Shown: positions 47,634 through 59,830 of the stretch, piece by piece
Layout of the letters: each line of letters begins with the position of its first letter
Numbering within the stretch: position 1 is the first letter of the stretch
Source of the DNA: Collybiopsis luxurians FD-317 M1
Taxonomy: Eukaryota; Basidiomycota; Agaricomycetes; Agaricales; Omphalotaceae
Assembly (NCBI GenBank): GCA_000827265.1
Contig: KN834797.1
Span: forward strand, 160,170-224,169
DNA: 64,000 bases
Reading direction: 5' to 3'
Program-made: the position numbers and the translations under genes
Notes under the pieces: model-generated
Told to the model about the DNA's origin: nothing
The model's database searches: none
Seen by the model: only the letters and a program-made list of their open reading frames with translations

Positions 47634-50600
47634 ATGAAGCACATCAGAAAATGGTTAAAACTTCTTTTAAAAAAAGATCATATGCAAGAAAGTGCTGGTC
47701 AATGTAAGACACTCATTCACATTTTTTAGTGGACATCTAAATTAAAAGTTTAATTATAGCATATGGATCTAGCAGTGCTTTTAAAGCAGCCGCACTTTCC
47801 AATGCATCCAATGTTAGAATACAAAGAGCACCGTCCTTCAATACTGCAGGGAGAGATGTTCACCAGCAAGTGATTCAACAGCAAGTGATTAACCAAAATA
47901 ATGGTAGGATTCCAGTTATAGCATCACACTGAAGTATTGACAAACTTCTCTAAACAGACAGAAGTGCTATTGACTCTCTCAATAAAATACAAGAAAGGCT
48001 AATTCAATTGTCAATCCAGTCAAAAAAGTGATCAGCTGCATGGAGGGGACCCCTATTGAGATTCTTCAGGATCTTTGCCAGTGGGTTCTCAAGCCAGACA
48101 GTCGTATAGCTTGGGTCCATGGGTTAGCTGGAAGTGACACTTGCCAAAAACCTCCGGGAAATGAATAACCAAGTTGCCTTGGCACCTTTCATTGTGTAAA
48201 ATGTCAAGAGAAAAGTAATACTTCTATTCTTGTGCCAATGATCGGCTACCATCTAGCAAAGATATATCCGGAATATGCTACAGCATTATTGGATGTACTT
48301 GAGGAGGATGTTTCCCTACATGTAGACAGTGTCCCTTTGGATGAACAGCTGTCTATTATTTGTATTCCACTATACACCATCAGTGCATTGAAGCCCACCA
48401 TTATTATTATTGATGGACTAGATGAAGGGGGGGGGGGGCTAAGGAGCAGCGCATCCTGCTTAATGAGCTGCAAGGTCACTTGAGCTGTATGAAATGGATT
48501 CGAGTTATAGAGATGTGTCATCGTCATAACATTGATATTCAAAAGGCAATGATGAACAAGAATATTCAGTCATTTGACCTAACTATTAACTAGATTTTTT
48601 TTGCAAAAAGATTTGAATATTTGGATGATGATAGAATATCGAAAAAAGATATGATAAATCTCATATCAAAAGCAGACGGTCTGTTCATTTGGGCCAATAC
48701 TGCAATGGAATTGATGGAATCGGGAATGGACATGGCATCTAATATCCAAGTTGTGTTAAAGTTAAAGGGGCATGGGGACGATATTGAGCATCCACATGCC
48801 AAACTGTATAACCTGTATAAGGAGGTTTTGAAGCAATATTTCACCAATAAACAAAGTCAGCACTAATGCCAATTAATTGTGGGTTCAATCATTTCAGCTT
48901 ATGAGCCATTGACAATAGACACTCTGGCAGCATTGCTTTGGCTGGGGTTAAATGTGACTAACGTTGTATTAAAGAAAGTTATCAATGTGTTGCAAGCACT
49001 GTTATATTTGAATGATGGGAAGGTTTATTACCACCTGTCTTTAGCAGAGTTCTTCAGCTCAGAACAATGTCCTGCTGAGTCCAAGGTTCAGAGAACTGTA
49101 CAGCATCAGACATTAGCCAGAATTTGCATGGAGGTGCTCAATGCAGAGCTAAAATTCAATATCTGCAGCTTGGGAACTTCTTCAATCCCAAATGGTGATA
49201 TAAGGGATTTGAAAAATAAGATTAATCAAAACATTTCATCTCAATTACAGTATAGTGTGCAATGATGGGCATACCATGTCAGAAGTGCAGAAGCAACTGA
49301 CACCATTGTCCAAGGAGTAAGAGATTTTACAAGCGGTCATCAAGTAATATTTGGGTTGGAATGCATGAGTTTGATGGAATCAGTAAAAGGGATTATACTC
49401 AATGCAAGTGAGATCAAACATTGGGCCTGGAAGATAAAGCCTGCAAGGATTTTTCTAGACTGGGTGGGCAGTAATTAATGCAAAACCAGGATACACTCAT
49501 GGCCAGGAGAATGCAGGAGTTGGAACAGTTTGCAAAAATATTCTCTGTTCCATTATACGAGAGTATACCACATCTCTATGTATCAAGATGTGCACTAACA
49601 CCTTCAGACTCTGCACTTAGAGAAGAGAAGATTATAAGCCCTAAGCAAGTTGTAAAAGTAACCAGAAGGGGACATGGATTGAGATGGGAGAAGATATTGC
49701 ATGAGTTAAATTATACAGGGGATGTGCTTTCAGTGGCATATTCTCCTGATGGTCAACATGTTATATCTGGTTTTTGTGAAAATACAGTAATTTGGGATGC
49801 TCAAACAGCTATAAAGGTTGGGGAGTTATTCCGAGGTGATATGAAGAGTGTTACATCAGTGCATATTCACTTAAGGGTAAATATATGGTGTCTGGCTCTG
49901 AAGATGGGACAGTCAGAATTTGGAATGCTCAAACAAGCCTGCAGGCTGGGGAGCCACTCAAAGGCCACACTGATTGGGTTACCTCAGATGCATATTCAGG
50001 TGATGGTCAATATGTGGTGTCTGGCTCTAGAGATAATGCTTCTACAGGCCTGCAGGTTGGAAAGCCACCCACAGGTCACAGTCGCTGCTGGGTTAACTCA
50101 GTGGCATGCTCACCTGACAATCAATATGTAGTGTCTGGGTCTGTTGATGGGACAATTAGAATTTGGGGTGCCCAAACTAGGCAGCAGGTTAGGGAGCCAC
50201 TCCAAAGCCACACCTATGCAGTTAGTTCTGTGGTATATTCACCTGATAGTCAGGATGTAGTGTCTGGCTCTGAAGATAGGACAGTAGGAATTTGGGATAC
50301 TCAGACAGGTCTGCACATTGGAGACCCTCTCAAAGGTTACACTGATTAGGTTACCTCAGTGGCATATTCTCCTAATGGTCAGTTTGTGGTGTCTGGCTCA
50401 GAAGATAAGAGAGTAATTTGGAATGCTCAAACAGGTCTGCAGGTTATAAAACCACTTGAAGCTCACACTGGATATGTCACCCCAGTAGCATATTCACCTG
50501 ATGGTCAATATGTAATGTCTGGCTCTTCTGATAAGACAATCAGAATTTGGAGTGTTCAAACTAGGCAGCAGGCTGAGAAGTCACTCCATGGCCACACTCC

Positions 50601-50813
50601 TGGGAATAGCTCTGTGGCATATTCACCTGATGGTCAGTATGTGGTGTCTGGTTCTTGGGGTGGGACAGTAAGAGTTTGGAATATTCAAACAGGTCTACAG
50701 TTTGGGAAGCCACTCCAAGGCCACACTGATTCTGGCATATTCACCTGATGGCCAATAGGTAGTATCTGGCTCTAATGATAAGACATTGAGAATCTATCTA
50801 GATGTAGGTTGCT
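47634..50813 (+). pseudogene. NLR E: NACHT-WD40 pseudogene
   Basis: Exon 1 (47634-47703) and exon 2 (47760-47903) are of the NLR B type (MKHIRKW...; SFNTAGRDVHQQV) with preserved splice sites. The NACHT exon resembles A and is badly damaged. There is a frameshift near 48000. About 20 nt spanning Walker A are deleted after GLAGS (48130). A further small deletion lies near 48185. At Walker B (IIIIDGLDE) a run of 12 Gs replaces the conserved tryptophan region (48427-48438). In-frame stops occur at 48592, 48864 (TAA) and 49264 (a conserved Trp changed to TGA). The linker (ESIPHLYVSRCALTP) and about eight diverged WD40 repeats follow with several frame changes and a stop at 50347. The C-terminal tail is missing: the last repeat runs directly into a methyltransferase-like segment. 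Confidence 0.9.
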
Positions 50814-51490
50814 GTGCTTAGTACTCCTTGTGCCCCATTATTATCATCGAATGGCATATACACCTTTTGCATAGTTGGAAATGCTCTTCGAAAAGTAGTT
50901 TCAGATGGCTGGCCTGCGGAGAACGCGATTGGGGTTGATTTGTATAAAGATGCCTCAAATGCTCAATGCTCATTTGATATCACACCTTTAAAGTTTAAAC
51001 CAAATTACTCTATTGTAAAGTTCTGGGAAGTTGGTCACAAGCTTGTCAGATCAACTCTCAATTATTTTCCTGCAAGTTTCATAGCAGGTGATTTATTCGA
51101 CGATACCATTCTCACTCCGCTGAAAGTCACCGATTCTCAGAATTTGGACTTGAAATCAGTCAAGTTACACGATCTAACATCTCTTACACCTCTTCAATAT
51201 TGCGTCTCTGCGATCTACGTCTGCAATTTTATAAACAGTTTGAGTTTGCCCAAAGATTGACATTTCTCTTACTTCCAAGCTCGGGCTCGGACATATTCGG
51301 TTCCCATGGTGTATTTCCTTCTCAGCGCCTCTCTGTTCAGCCTGCTAGGGGATCTTCGTCTCACACTGCAGAAAGTTTTGCAGATATGTGGATGCCAGTG
51401 TTTGACCTTGATACTGTGGAAATCAGCCAGAAGATTAAATTGAAGCCTCAACGAAAATTGAGTGCGTTGGGTCGATGGGATATCATTTGA
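50795..51490 (+). pseudogene. SAM-dependent methyltransferase fragment joined to NLR E
   Basis: From 50795 the frame of the last WD40 repeat continues as YLDVGC, a class I methyltransferase motif I. A 61-nt intron (50814-50874, GT-AG) then leads in phase to FGNALRKVVSDGWPAENAIG, then KFWEVGHKLVRSTLNYFPAS and FIAGDLFDD, all typical of a fungal methyltransferase family (GxxxRK, DGxPA, FWxxGHKLFRST, F.aGDxFD). A frameshift near 51235 separates this from DIFGSHGVFPSQR and FADMWMPVF to a stop at 51490, which match the C-terminal part of the same family. The N-terminus before motif I is missing. The fragment is therefore truncated and frameshifted; its substrate is unknown. Confidence 0.65.
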
Positions 51491-51741
51491 TGGGGTGTAG
51501 TTTATGTTTAAATGCGAGGTAAACTGTCCTTCTGACTCACGCACAATAAGAAGATACTTAACGGACTCTAGAATGGCCTTCGGATTTCCTAGGTATTGAT
51601 TGATATACTCCACAGCGGATCGAAAATATGGAACTTCATGTATGTACATATATCTTGTATTATATGAAAATGTTTCTCCTCCGAATGTTTCTGCTCTGTC
51701 TTGATCGCAAGGTTAACATGCATTGCTTTTATGTTGACATA

Positions 51742-53995
51742 GCTGAACTACAAGTCAGGGAATTGGACACGGTTCGAAACAGGTTGACCACGCACTGCTC
51801 AAGGGCATAAGAGCCAAATTCACGACCAAGATCCGATTGTTTGTAGCCTCCGAATGGCATACTGGGGGAGAGCTCATTACAGCAATTGACCTATTCAAGC
51901 AATGTGAGCGGGAGGTGCGGTTTCAGGGTGTAATACGTACCCAAATCGTTCCCGCCTTGAATGCATGACCAACTTCAATGGCTTGAGTGAGGTTTTGGGT
52001 AAAGACGGCTGCAGCAAGACAACTAATGGCGGAGTTTGAGCCGTCAAATTATAGATTAGGAGCAACAAAGATAATAGATCCTACTAGTGTCATTCGCCTG
52101 TCGTACAACGTCTGTGGCAGGTCAGAAGGAAACTGCTTTTCTTTACCAGAAGCTTAACTTACCCATCCCTGTCCTCGAACTTGATCACAACGCTGACGGG
52201 GCCAAAGATTTCCTCTTGAACAATTTCCATGTCGGGCTTCGTTTCTGTAAAGATAGTTGGTGTGACAAAATTGCCTTCTTGACGTTCGCCACCCAGGTGT
52301 ATTTTTGCTCCCTGGTCTTTTCCTGAATTGACATAGTCCATGATTCGCTGCGTACGAAACATGTCAACAACTAGAGCATGAAGCAGAAGTATAATCATTT
52401 ACATCGGCCTGGATGGGGGAAATCTGAGGTCCCTGATAAACGTCAGCGGAGAAGGGGTCTCCAAGTTTATTCATCTTGGTCCTCTCGGTAAATTTCGCGA
52501 GAAATTCGTCATATATGCCAGATTGAACATAGATCCTTGATCCCGCAAAACAGACTTGACCCTGGTTGAAGCTAGGAAACAATACAGTCTTCAGAAAATA
52601 TATCGCTCCGGTAAAGAAGTTCCACCTACAATATACCGTGAGCAGCCCATTTTACTGCCTGGTCCAGGTCGGCATCATTGAATATAATGTTGGGACTCTT
52701 CCCGCCCAATTCAAGCGTAACATTCTTGAGGTTACTCCTTGCGGCTGCCGTCCGACTGCAGTGCTTCCCGTAAACGCGACTTTGTCAATCTTCATGTGCG
52801 AGCTGATAGCGGCTCCAACGGTGGTTCCGTACCCGGTGACTACATTGAGTACACCTGGTGGGAATCCCGCTTCTTCCACCATCATACAGACCCGCAACGC
52901 AGACAACGGAGTCATTTCGGATGGCTGTGGAAGTATGTATCGCTTTTGATGATAAAGACGGGAATATATACACTACCTTCAGAACAATGGTGCTACCTGC
53001 GGCCAGAGCTTTGAAATAACGCGTAAGTCGAAGGGCATTCACGGTTGACACCCTGAGATTGGCGTACCAGGTCCGATCTTCATAGCAAACATAATTACTG
53101 GTGGTGACTCGTTTTTCAATTTTCTGTTTCGAGCTAGAGGAACAGCAGGTAAGTACTTACGCGGTCCATTCCCTGGGGATTGTGTGAAGAAATGTAAGTC
53201 TGCGCTCAGATCCATCGTCATACAGTAGTCTTACATGGAACAATCTGGCCCTGTAGATGACTAGATGTGAGAATTTTTGCGCATATAATCACCCGTAGAT
53301 TGCCAACGTACTACAACCCCAATTGGTTCGTGACGCGTATAGTTTAGTTTTCGTTCGTCCGTCTGCGGCCGCAGTCGAATTTGTAATACCATAACAGTTG
53401 TGAAACTTTTCACCTCGACAACTTGCCCATGAATTTTGTCTGCCCAGCCGGCATAATACTTACTGGGGACTGACCATCTTTTGCTAATGAGGTACGATCC
53501 TTCTGATTGTCAAAGTAATGAGTCGTTTCATCGTAGAATGTGTTGTGCTTGCGCACCGTTGCACAGCGTCTCAAGAGCGGCTATCTCGTCTGCAGCTTCT
53601 TCCATGAGAGCAGCGACTTTGTTCAAGCACTTCGACCGAGTTACACCCGGTGCTTTCAGACCCTATGTGGTGTTGTAGGCCTTCTCAGCAGCTTTAACAG
53701 CAATGTCAACATCCTTGGCAATTCCTTCTGAAATCTTGGTGATGATCTGTCCGGTATCTATAGGAAGGTTTAGTCTGAGAATTAGGAATGAAAGTCCCGA
53801 TTGGACCCAGACTTACAAGAGCTAATCAAGCTAGAATGCAGCTTTCATATCACGAAGAATGCCAGAAGACCTACTCAATAGTTGTCTTATCTGATCCATC
53901 CACGAATTTATTGTTAATAAACAATCCAGTATGAACGGCTACTGGCCCCTTGTAAGTTGCGGTATCAAGCTTGTGAGTGAAGATGGAGGGTGTGA
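51742..53995 (-). pseudogene. Aldehyde dehydrogenase (ALDH superfamily) pseudogene
   Basis: On the minus strand the exons follow the ALDH order: SIFTHKLDTATYKG and TGLFINNKFVDGSDKTTI (53990-53876), TGQIITKISEGIAKDVDIAV (from 53757), YYAGWADKIHGQVVE (53463-53415), [70 protein letters not shown], then GQVCFAGSRIYVQSGIYDEF (catalytic Cys retained), EIVQEEIFGPVSVVIKFEDR and MPFGGYKQSDLGREFGSYAL. The enzyme would oxidise aldehydes with NAD(P). It is broken: the usual start Met is absent, a conserved Trp (TTWGL) is TAG near 53671, residues after STAVGR are deleted with a frameshift near 52755, and the stop after the HVNL end is lost. Confidence 0.8.
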
Positions 53996-54649
53996 GGCAG
54001 GAGACTTTCTGACAGTGTACTTAGTCGTCTTCTGGTATGCTGGTTTTCATAGCATCTGGAAATTACGTAACTTCGGGACAAAAAAGCACTAATCGGCATG
54101 GCGCTTCGTGCTTCTGACATTGCGGGAGTTTCACTGACCGATCCAGCACCGACTTGTGTTTTGAAAGCCGGAGTCATCAGCGGAAGTGTCGGAAACTCGT
54201 AGCGGACCACGAGTTTTGGGGCTACTTACGGGGACGTACGTGCTACGATACCAGGGATCACGAGGTGAGATCCTAACTTATGAGCCAATAACGAGGGGCC
54301 CGGAAGATTACAAGGCTACCAGCCCTCCTCACGTTCCTCAAGCCTACTTTCCATTCAACCCAAGTCGCCTTCAATCCTTCCCAACGTTTATCACCCTTGT
54401 TGCGAAATACATCCGGCCAGTAGCAAAGAGCAACGGCGGTGCCTCTAATCACTGAAAGCCGGCTGCACTCTACTGCATCCCACTGCACTGCTTCGACTGA
54501 GTGATATATTCATGATTAATATGTGTGCAGTATCCTACATGTGGTTAAGATGTTAGCTTGAAGTGGCAATTGCAACAGTGGGCATCTGTAACAAGTTGAT
54601 AACCCTGAAGATTGGAACAACTTTAATAATAATACCAATCCCACTCAGT
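53996..54649. other. Intergenic, no supported gene
   Basis: Short frames occur on both strands, but no conserved motif or splice-consistent gene was seen. It separates the ALDH pseudogene from duplication unit III. Confidence 0.4.
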
Positions 54650-55924
54650 ATCTGTGGCACTATTGCTTTTTCCATCTTGACTTCTGCTGCATCCAAAAAG
54701 CCAGCTTCGGTTTTGAATATCTGAATCCTAATGGTAATGGCGTTGGTGTTCATTGTGTTTGGGTGAGTATGGGAGTGAGGTTATTGAAGCAAAGGTCTGA
54801 ACAACATGAGAGGAGAACAAAGATGATGAACAAGGGGGTAGTAGTACCGTGACAGAGAATGAGGTCGATGGTGGTGACTGTGGAAACCCAGTTGTCAGTC
54901 ACAATTAGCAGACTTGAAGAATCCATGCGATTCGGAGAGTGATTTGACTATTTATGGCTATGAGGGTGAAGGTGTTGCGGGGGTACGTAATGTCTATCTC
55001 GACGCTGATCCCGTTGTCGGTGCAGCGTAGGTCAACTGTATGTAGAACCTAAAGACACTTCCACCGCGGGAAGCTCTAGTATTAATTGTTGGACATAAAG
55101 AGGCGGATTGGCCACTCTTCCCGACTCGAACTTGGTTTAAGTCAAAACATTTGGATGGTATTCGTTCCGAATGAATCGTTCCAAAGGAGACATCCAACAG
55201 GGTGCCGTTTATCTTATCTTATCAGCGGTCCGTTTACTCGAATCGGAATCCGGTTCCGGTTCTTTTCGTCACCCCTCTTTTTTCCGCCGCCATACAGTAC
55301 TTGCTCGCTACACCAGCTGTGTTCCAACGAATTGCACAATGGGTCGAAACTGAGTGCGACAGAATGAACGTGATCTGCGACAACCAGAAAGTCGAAGGAT
55401 GATGATTATGAATCAACAGGGAAGGCAACGAGGGATTGGATGGACAGAAGCCAGTAGTGTCGTCTAAATCAGCATTCTTGCCAAGAACGGGGTAGAAGTC
55501 AGTCGGAATGTCCGTATTCGTTCTGACTTGGTTATTCGCTCTCATATTCACGATATACTTTCCACTCCTTTTCAGCCTCTTCTCCGACGTCAAAACGTGT
55601 CATATACCCTCTAGCCAGTCACCGGTGCTACTACAGAGCGAAATAAGCTTCGCTACGACCTGGTACTTGTGGAGTCGCTTTAGGCCAGCGGAATCGCATA
55701 GTCCAAGAACAATAACACCACTGAACCCTGACTAGTTGTGCAAGTTTATCAGCAGCCTGATCCAACGTTCTAGAGTCTGTCAACGAGCAGCATACGTTAG
55801 TTAGCTTTACTATCAATGCAGCCCGTATTGAATTCGGAGTTGGAGACTCAGAACGTGTACCTCAAGGTGAGTCAATCGAACTTTGCTTACCTTGTCGAGT
55901 TTCCTATCTGAAATTTTGCTTTAG

Positions 55925-57620
55925 ACCATATCAATATTCAATTTGGATCGAGTACAAACAGCTGTCTCACCTACGGCAGCACCCTTTCCTGCCCGCCTCA
56001 TCATCCCTCTTTGCTTATCTTTCAAGCAACACACGGATGCCTTGACTCCAGCGGCTGGAAGATATACTACTTCGTTCGTCAGTCTACGGCGCAGCTTTTG
56101 CTTGCTGTACGCATTTTGGCCCTCCGTCCTCCAATTCCGACACCCCAATGTCCCACCCGGTCCATCTCGTTTGTAACCTCACATTGCACTACGATTCCCT
56201 TCTCGTTCTCGTCAATAGCAGCATTGGATCTAGTTCGTATCCTTAGCGTGCTCCGACTCAAGGACGAGAGACGAGATTATGCAGATGATGATAGCTATCT
56301 CTGCTCTTGAGTGTCGGATGAAGGTTGTTCGAGGTCGTCTGAAGGGGTACGTATGTCATTTTCCTTCGCAGTTCCCACTTTTTTTTTTGACATTCATATC
56401 GTTATTCGGTATCTGAATATTTTCGCCGATTTATCTTTTTTTTCATTTTTTTAATTCATAATTCATCGTACGTATTCATTACAACTGACTAACCCATCCT
56501 ATTCTTTCTCTAGTCACCTGGCCCGGTTCTCTTTCCACCTCTAACCCCCGTCTCGCCGCTTCCGCCACCAACGATACGAACGGAGTTGGTCTTGGTCGCT
56601 TCTGCGAGTACTCCCACAGGTTGACCGCTTATGTCCAGAAGCATGTTCGAACGAAGAGCTGCGCATGGGCTCGCTACCCCCAATTGACACGCAGGCGTGG
56701 CGGGGAACCATCGTGCACGGAGCGTCCGGAAGGCTTTAGGTGGTGCTGGTGGTGCCCAGGATGTGGATGAGGAAGATATGGGTAGCACCGCTGCGGTGGG
56801 TTCGGCCACCCCCGAATCTGTTGGATTGGACTAGTCGGCGTCGAGCGTCCCGATGGCTTCTCCGTTCTCGCCTGTCATATTGGGTGAGGATGGGGAGGGT
56901 GTGTTGCCGAAGAAGGATATGGGTGCGGCTGCAGGTGTGAATGCGAATGCTGGTATCTCGAGGGGGGAGAAGCAGGGCGACCCGCAGTCTTCTCGACGTC
57001 GGACGCATTCTCAACCTCACCCAGTCGAATTGAGTGGAGACGACTCGTTTGATACTGTGCCCTTGTTGCGTCTACGTCCACCCCTCCTCCGCAGTTTTCA
57101 GAACAGGACAAAGGCGAGGATGAGCGAGCGGTTTTGATCGTCGATGGGTTGAACAGGGTCTCGCCGTATGGAAGGGCGGGGAAGGTTGAGGCAGGTGAGA
57201 TGTGGGCTTTGGCTAGGGTTCGTGGAGGGGGAGAGGGAGGCAGTGATAGTAGTGATGATGAAAAAGGGGGCTGATGACCAGAAGGGATGAGGAGAAGGAG
57301 AGGCAAGAGAAGGGGCAGAAAGCTGAGGACGGGGTATACCCAAGACGAAATTGATGTACCTCAAGTACGGGACGCGTGGTTTATAAGGATTTCGAGGGTA
57401 AAAGACAGGCGGTTGGCGAGGATGGGGAAGACGCCAAGGCAAAGCCAAAGACGCAGAACCCGAGTAGATCTTCTGCGGAGTCTTCTCGGACTATGTGTGA
57501 GTCTGAGCCCGAAATTATACCCTCGCTGAATCCTGATCTGGTGAAGCAGGCCTAGGAGAATGACAAAGATGGACATGGAGATTCGGTTTGGATCTAGCTT
57601 TGACCTTGACCAGAACCTGG
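55925..57620 (+). pseudogene. Relic of the Ser/Gly-rich acidic protein gene (copy IIIa)
   Basis: Counterpart of copy IIa. Parts: APFPARLIIPLCLSFKQHT near 55975, a THGCLDSSGWKIYY segment near 56030, the SSEGV splice site near 56340 with its intron to about 56514, then MASPFSPVILGEDGEGVLPK (56853 onward), SGDDSFDTVPLL (57032) and a basic/acidic region to about 57550. Stops and frame changes lie between the parts. Confidence 0.45.
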
Positions 57621-58989
57621 ATCAAAGCCATCTCAGGCTATGCCGACGACATGGGAGCAAGGAGTTGAGGGTTGAGCGCTTGAGCTGCGATTGGGAGTAG
57701 GACGGTCGTGAGTGGATGTTGTAATTAGCATATGATACATATATTTGTAGAGTCAAACGAGCAAGGAATAATGTACAATATACTGAATGTGGACCTACAT
57801 TGCAGCTGTTCAGCCAAATTCGGCTCCCTTCTTGCATCTGTTCCGAGCCCTCAGTCACGACTTTTCCTTCCACCACCATCACCTGCATTCCGCTTGATGT
57901 ATTCCAACGACTTACGATGACGCAGCGCGTGTGTCTTGGCCTTTCATTCTTATATCAAAGTCTCTTTCCAGAGAACATGGCCACGCGTAGTACCAAGCTT
58001 GGCATGCAGAGACGACTAGCTACACCTTGACACTCAGCTGCGGATGATAATGTTGCTTGCTTGAACCCAGTGGAATATTACTAGCTGTGATAAATTTGAG
58101 TCTTCACTGCCTATCTAACGTTGTACCTTTACCCATTTTGTCGTAGGAAAATAGTATCAACAATTCACCAATGCTACAACAATTGCAAAGTCGACTTGCC
58201 GACGACTACCACCACCAATAGCCTTCACAAGCTCTGTACACAACCCTTCGTCTCTCTCTCTTCCTCAATATGTAGCAAACGCTCAGGTTCGCCTGCTCCC
58301 CGCATACGTCAAGCCGGTAGCTAGCGTGCAGACACAGCATATTGCACTCTGGGTCGCTTGGGCACTTCATCTGCCAAACTGTACTCTACGTCTTTCGCAG
58401 CAGTGTCCTACAGCTACCATCAGCATTCGAATTGGAATATGGACTACCAATCGACGTCGATCCTGGAGCAATTACCATTCCAATAATTGAACCAAACAAA
58501 GACATAGAAGACAACGGAAATGTTGAAAATGGAGGATATGATGGACACCTACAAATAATCCTGTTGGGTTGAGTCGTATAGAGAAGGTACGACTGTTATT
58601 CCGTCCCCTTCATTTGTTTGAGTTCTCTTTCGCCGGTACTTCCATAGCTGCGATATGCTAATGCCTCCCTCCTTCCTTTTTTTCCAGTGTCCCCTCATCG
58701 CCGCATAAGTTCCTTCTGGTCACCTTCCGTGTTGGATCCGCGCCAGGGCCAGCGTCCACCTTGCAGTGCGATATGGAACCCTCGGCTTCAGCTTTCTTAC
58801 CCCATTGTTGCGTTCTGCATTTGCACCACCGATATCGGAGAGATGAGCAGTCTACGGATTGGGTACACTTCACATCTGTCCATGATAGCGCAAAGATCGA
58901 GTTCCAGCTCGGCTAGTATGGACCCGTCACTAGGTGAGCTAAACCCTAAATTTTGTCCTTCGTTACTTTCCACCATCGTCTCATATCCT

Positions 58990-59830
58990 TTTTTTAAAGT
59001 CTATATTCGACCCAATAGCACCTGCGATGATGGATTACACGCTTATTGCGTAGTCCAACATCCGTACTCTGCATACCTGATCCTGCAAAGGGTAGTAAAC
59101 CCAAGGGCCGAAGCGATATCCACTCTCCCTTCCACACTTCTCTTCTGTGTATCGCGACCACGACCACGACTCCTACTCACTCGCACACCAACTGCCGACA
59201 TCTATACCCCCTACCCACATTTTCTGGTTCAACCAACTGGCGTACAGATGCTATTCTGCGCGGTTCGAGTCTTGCGGTAGGCAGGAGGCAGCGCATACGG
59301 GAATTGCTACTATTACTCACACTCATGATCCGCATAACCCGAATTGTTGTCCCCGTCAATGACCACTTCAATCTCCTCGTTCGATATCCACGACGGCGAC
59401 GGCGACGGCATCTGTTTTATCAGCTTTGGTGGAGTGGATGTGTCCGGGAATAAATGGAAACCCCAAAGGTGACGATATAGCAGGAGGAAAGACTTGGGTG
59501 GCGTCGTTTACCTCTGCGCTAGCGTCAAGTGTTGGAAAACAAGTTGCTTGAAGGAACTACTCCGTTCTTATACCATTATCCGGTATTCTCATTTGTTTTC
59601 TGTGTCTGTAACTACATATTTGTATATGTTACTACCGTCTAATGCATCTTTTCTTTATATAGTCACTCACCCCAGCACACCACCACCTTGAATTCTTATT
59701 CGACCCCTTCCACTGCCAGCGGTACTAACGGAGCTGGTCAGTCTCCCTATCAGTTCCTTACTCTCCCTCGCAGGTCTCGCAGGTCCCCTGCCCATTTCCG
59801 GCAGAACGTCTGAGGCGGGGGACTGATTAC
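58990..59830 (+). pseudogene. Second, shorter relic of the same gene (copy IIIb)
   Basis: Counterpart of copy IIb. It begins with DPIAPAMMDYTL, has GSTNWRTDAILRGSSLAVG (59226 onward) and an ISFGGVDVSGNKWKPQ part near 59420, and runs to about 59830. Interrupted by stops. Confidence 0.4.
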
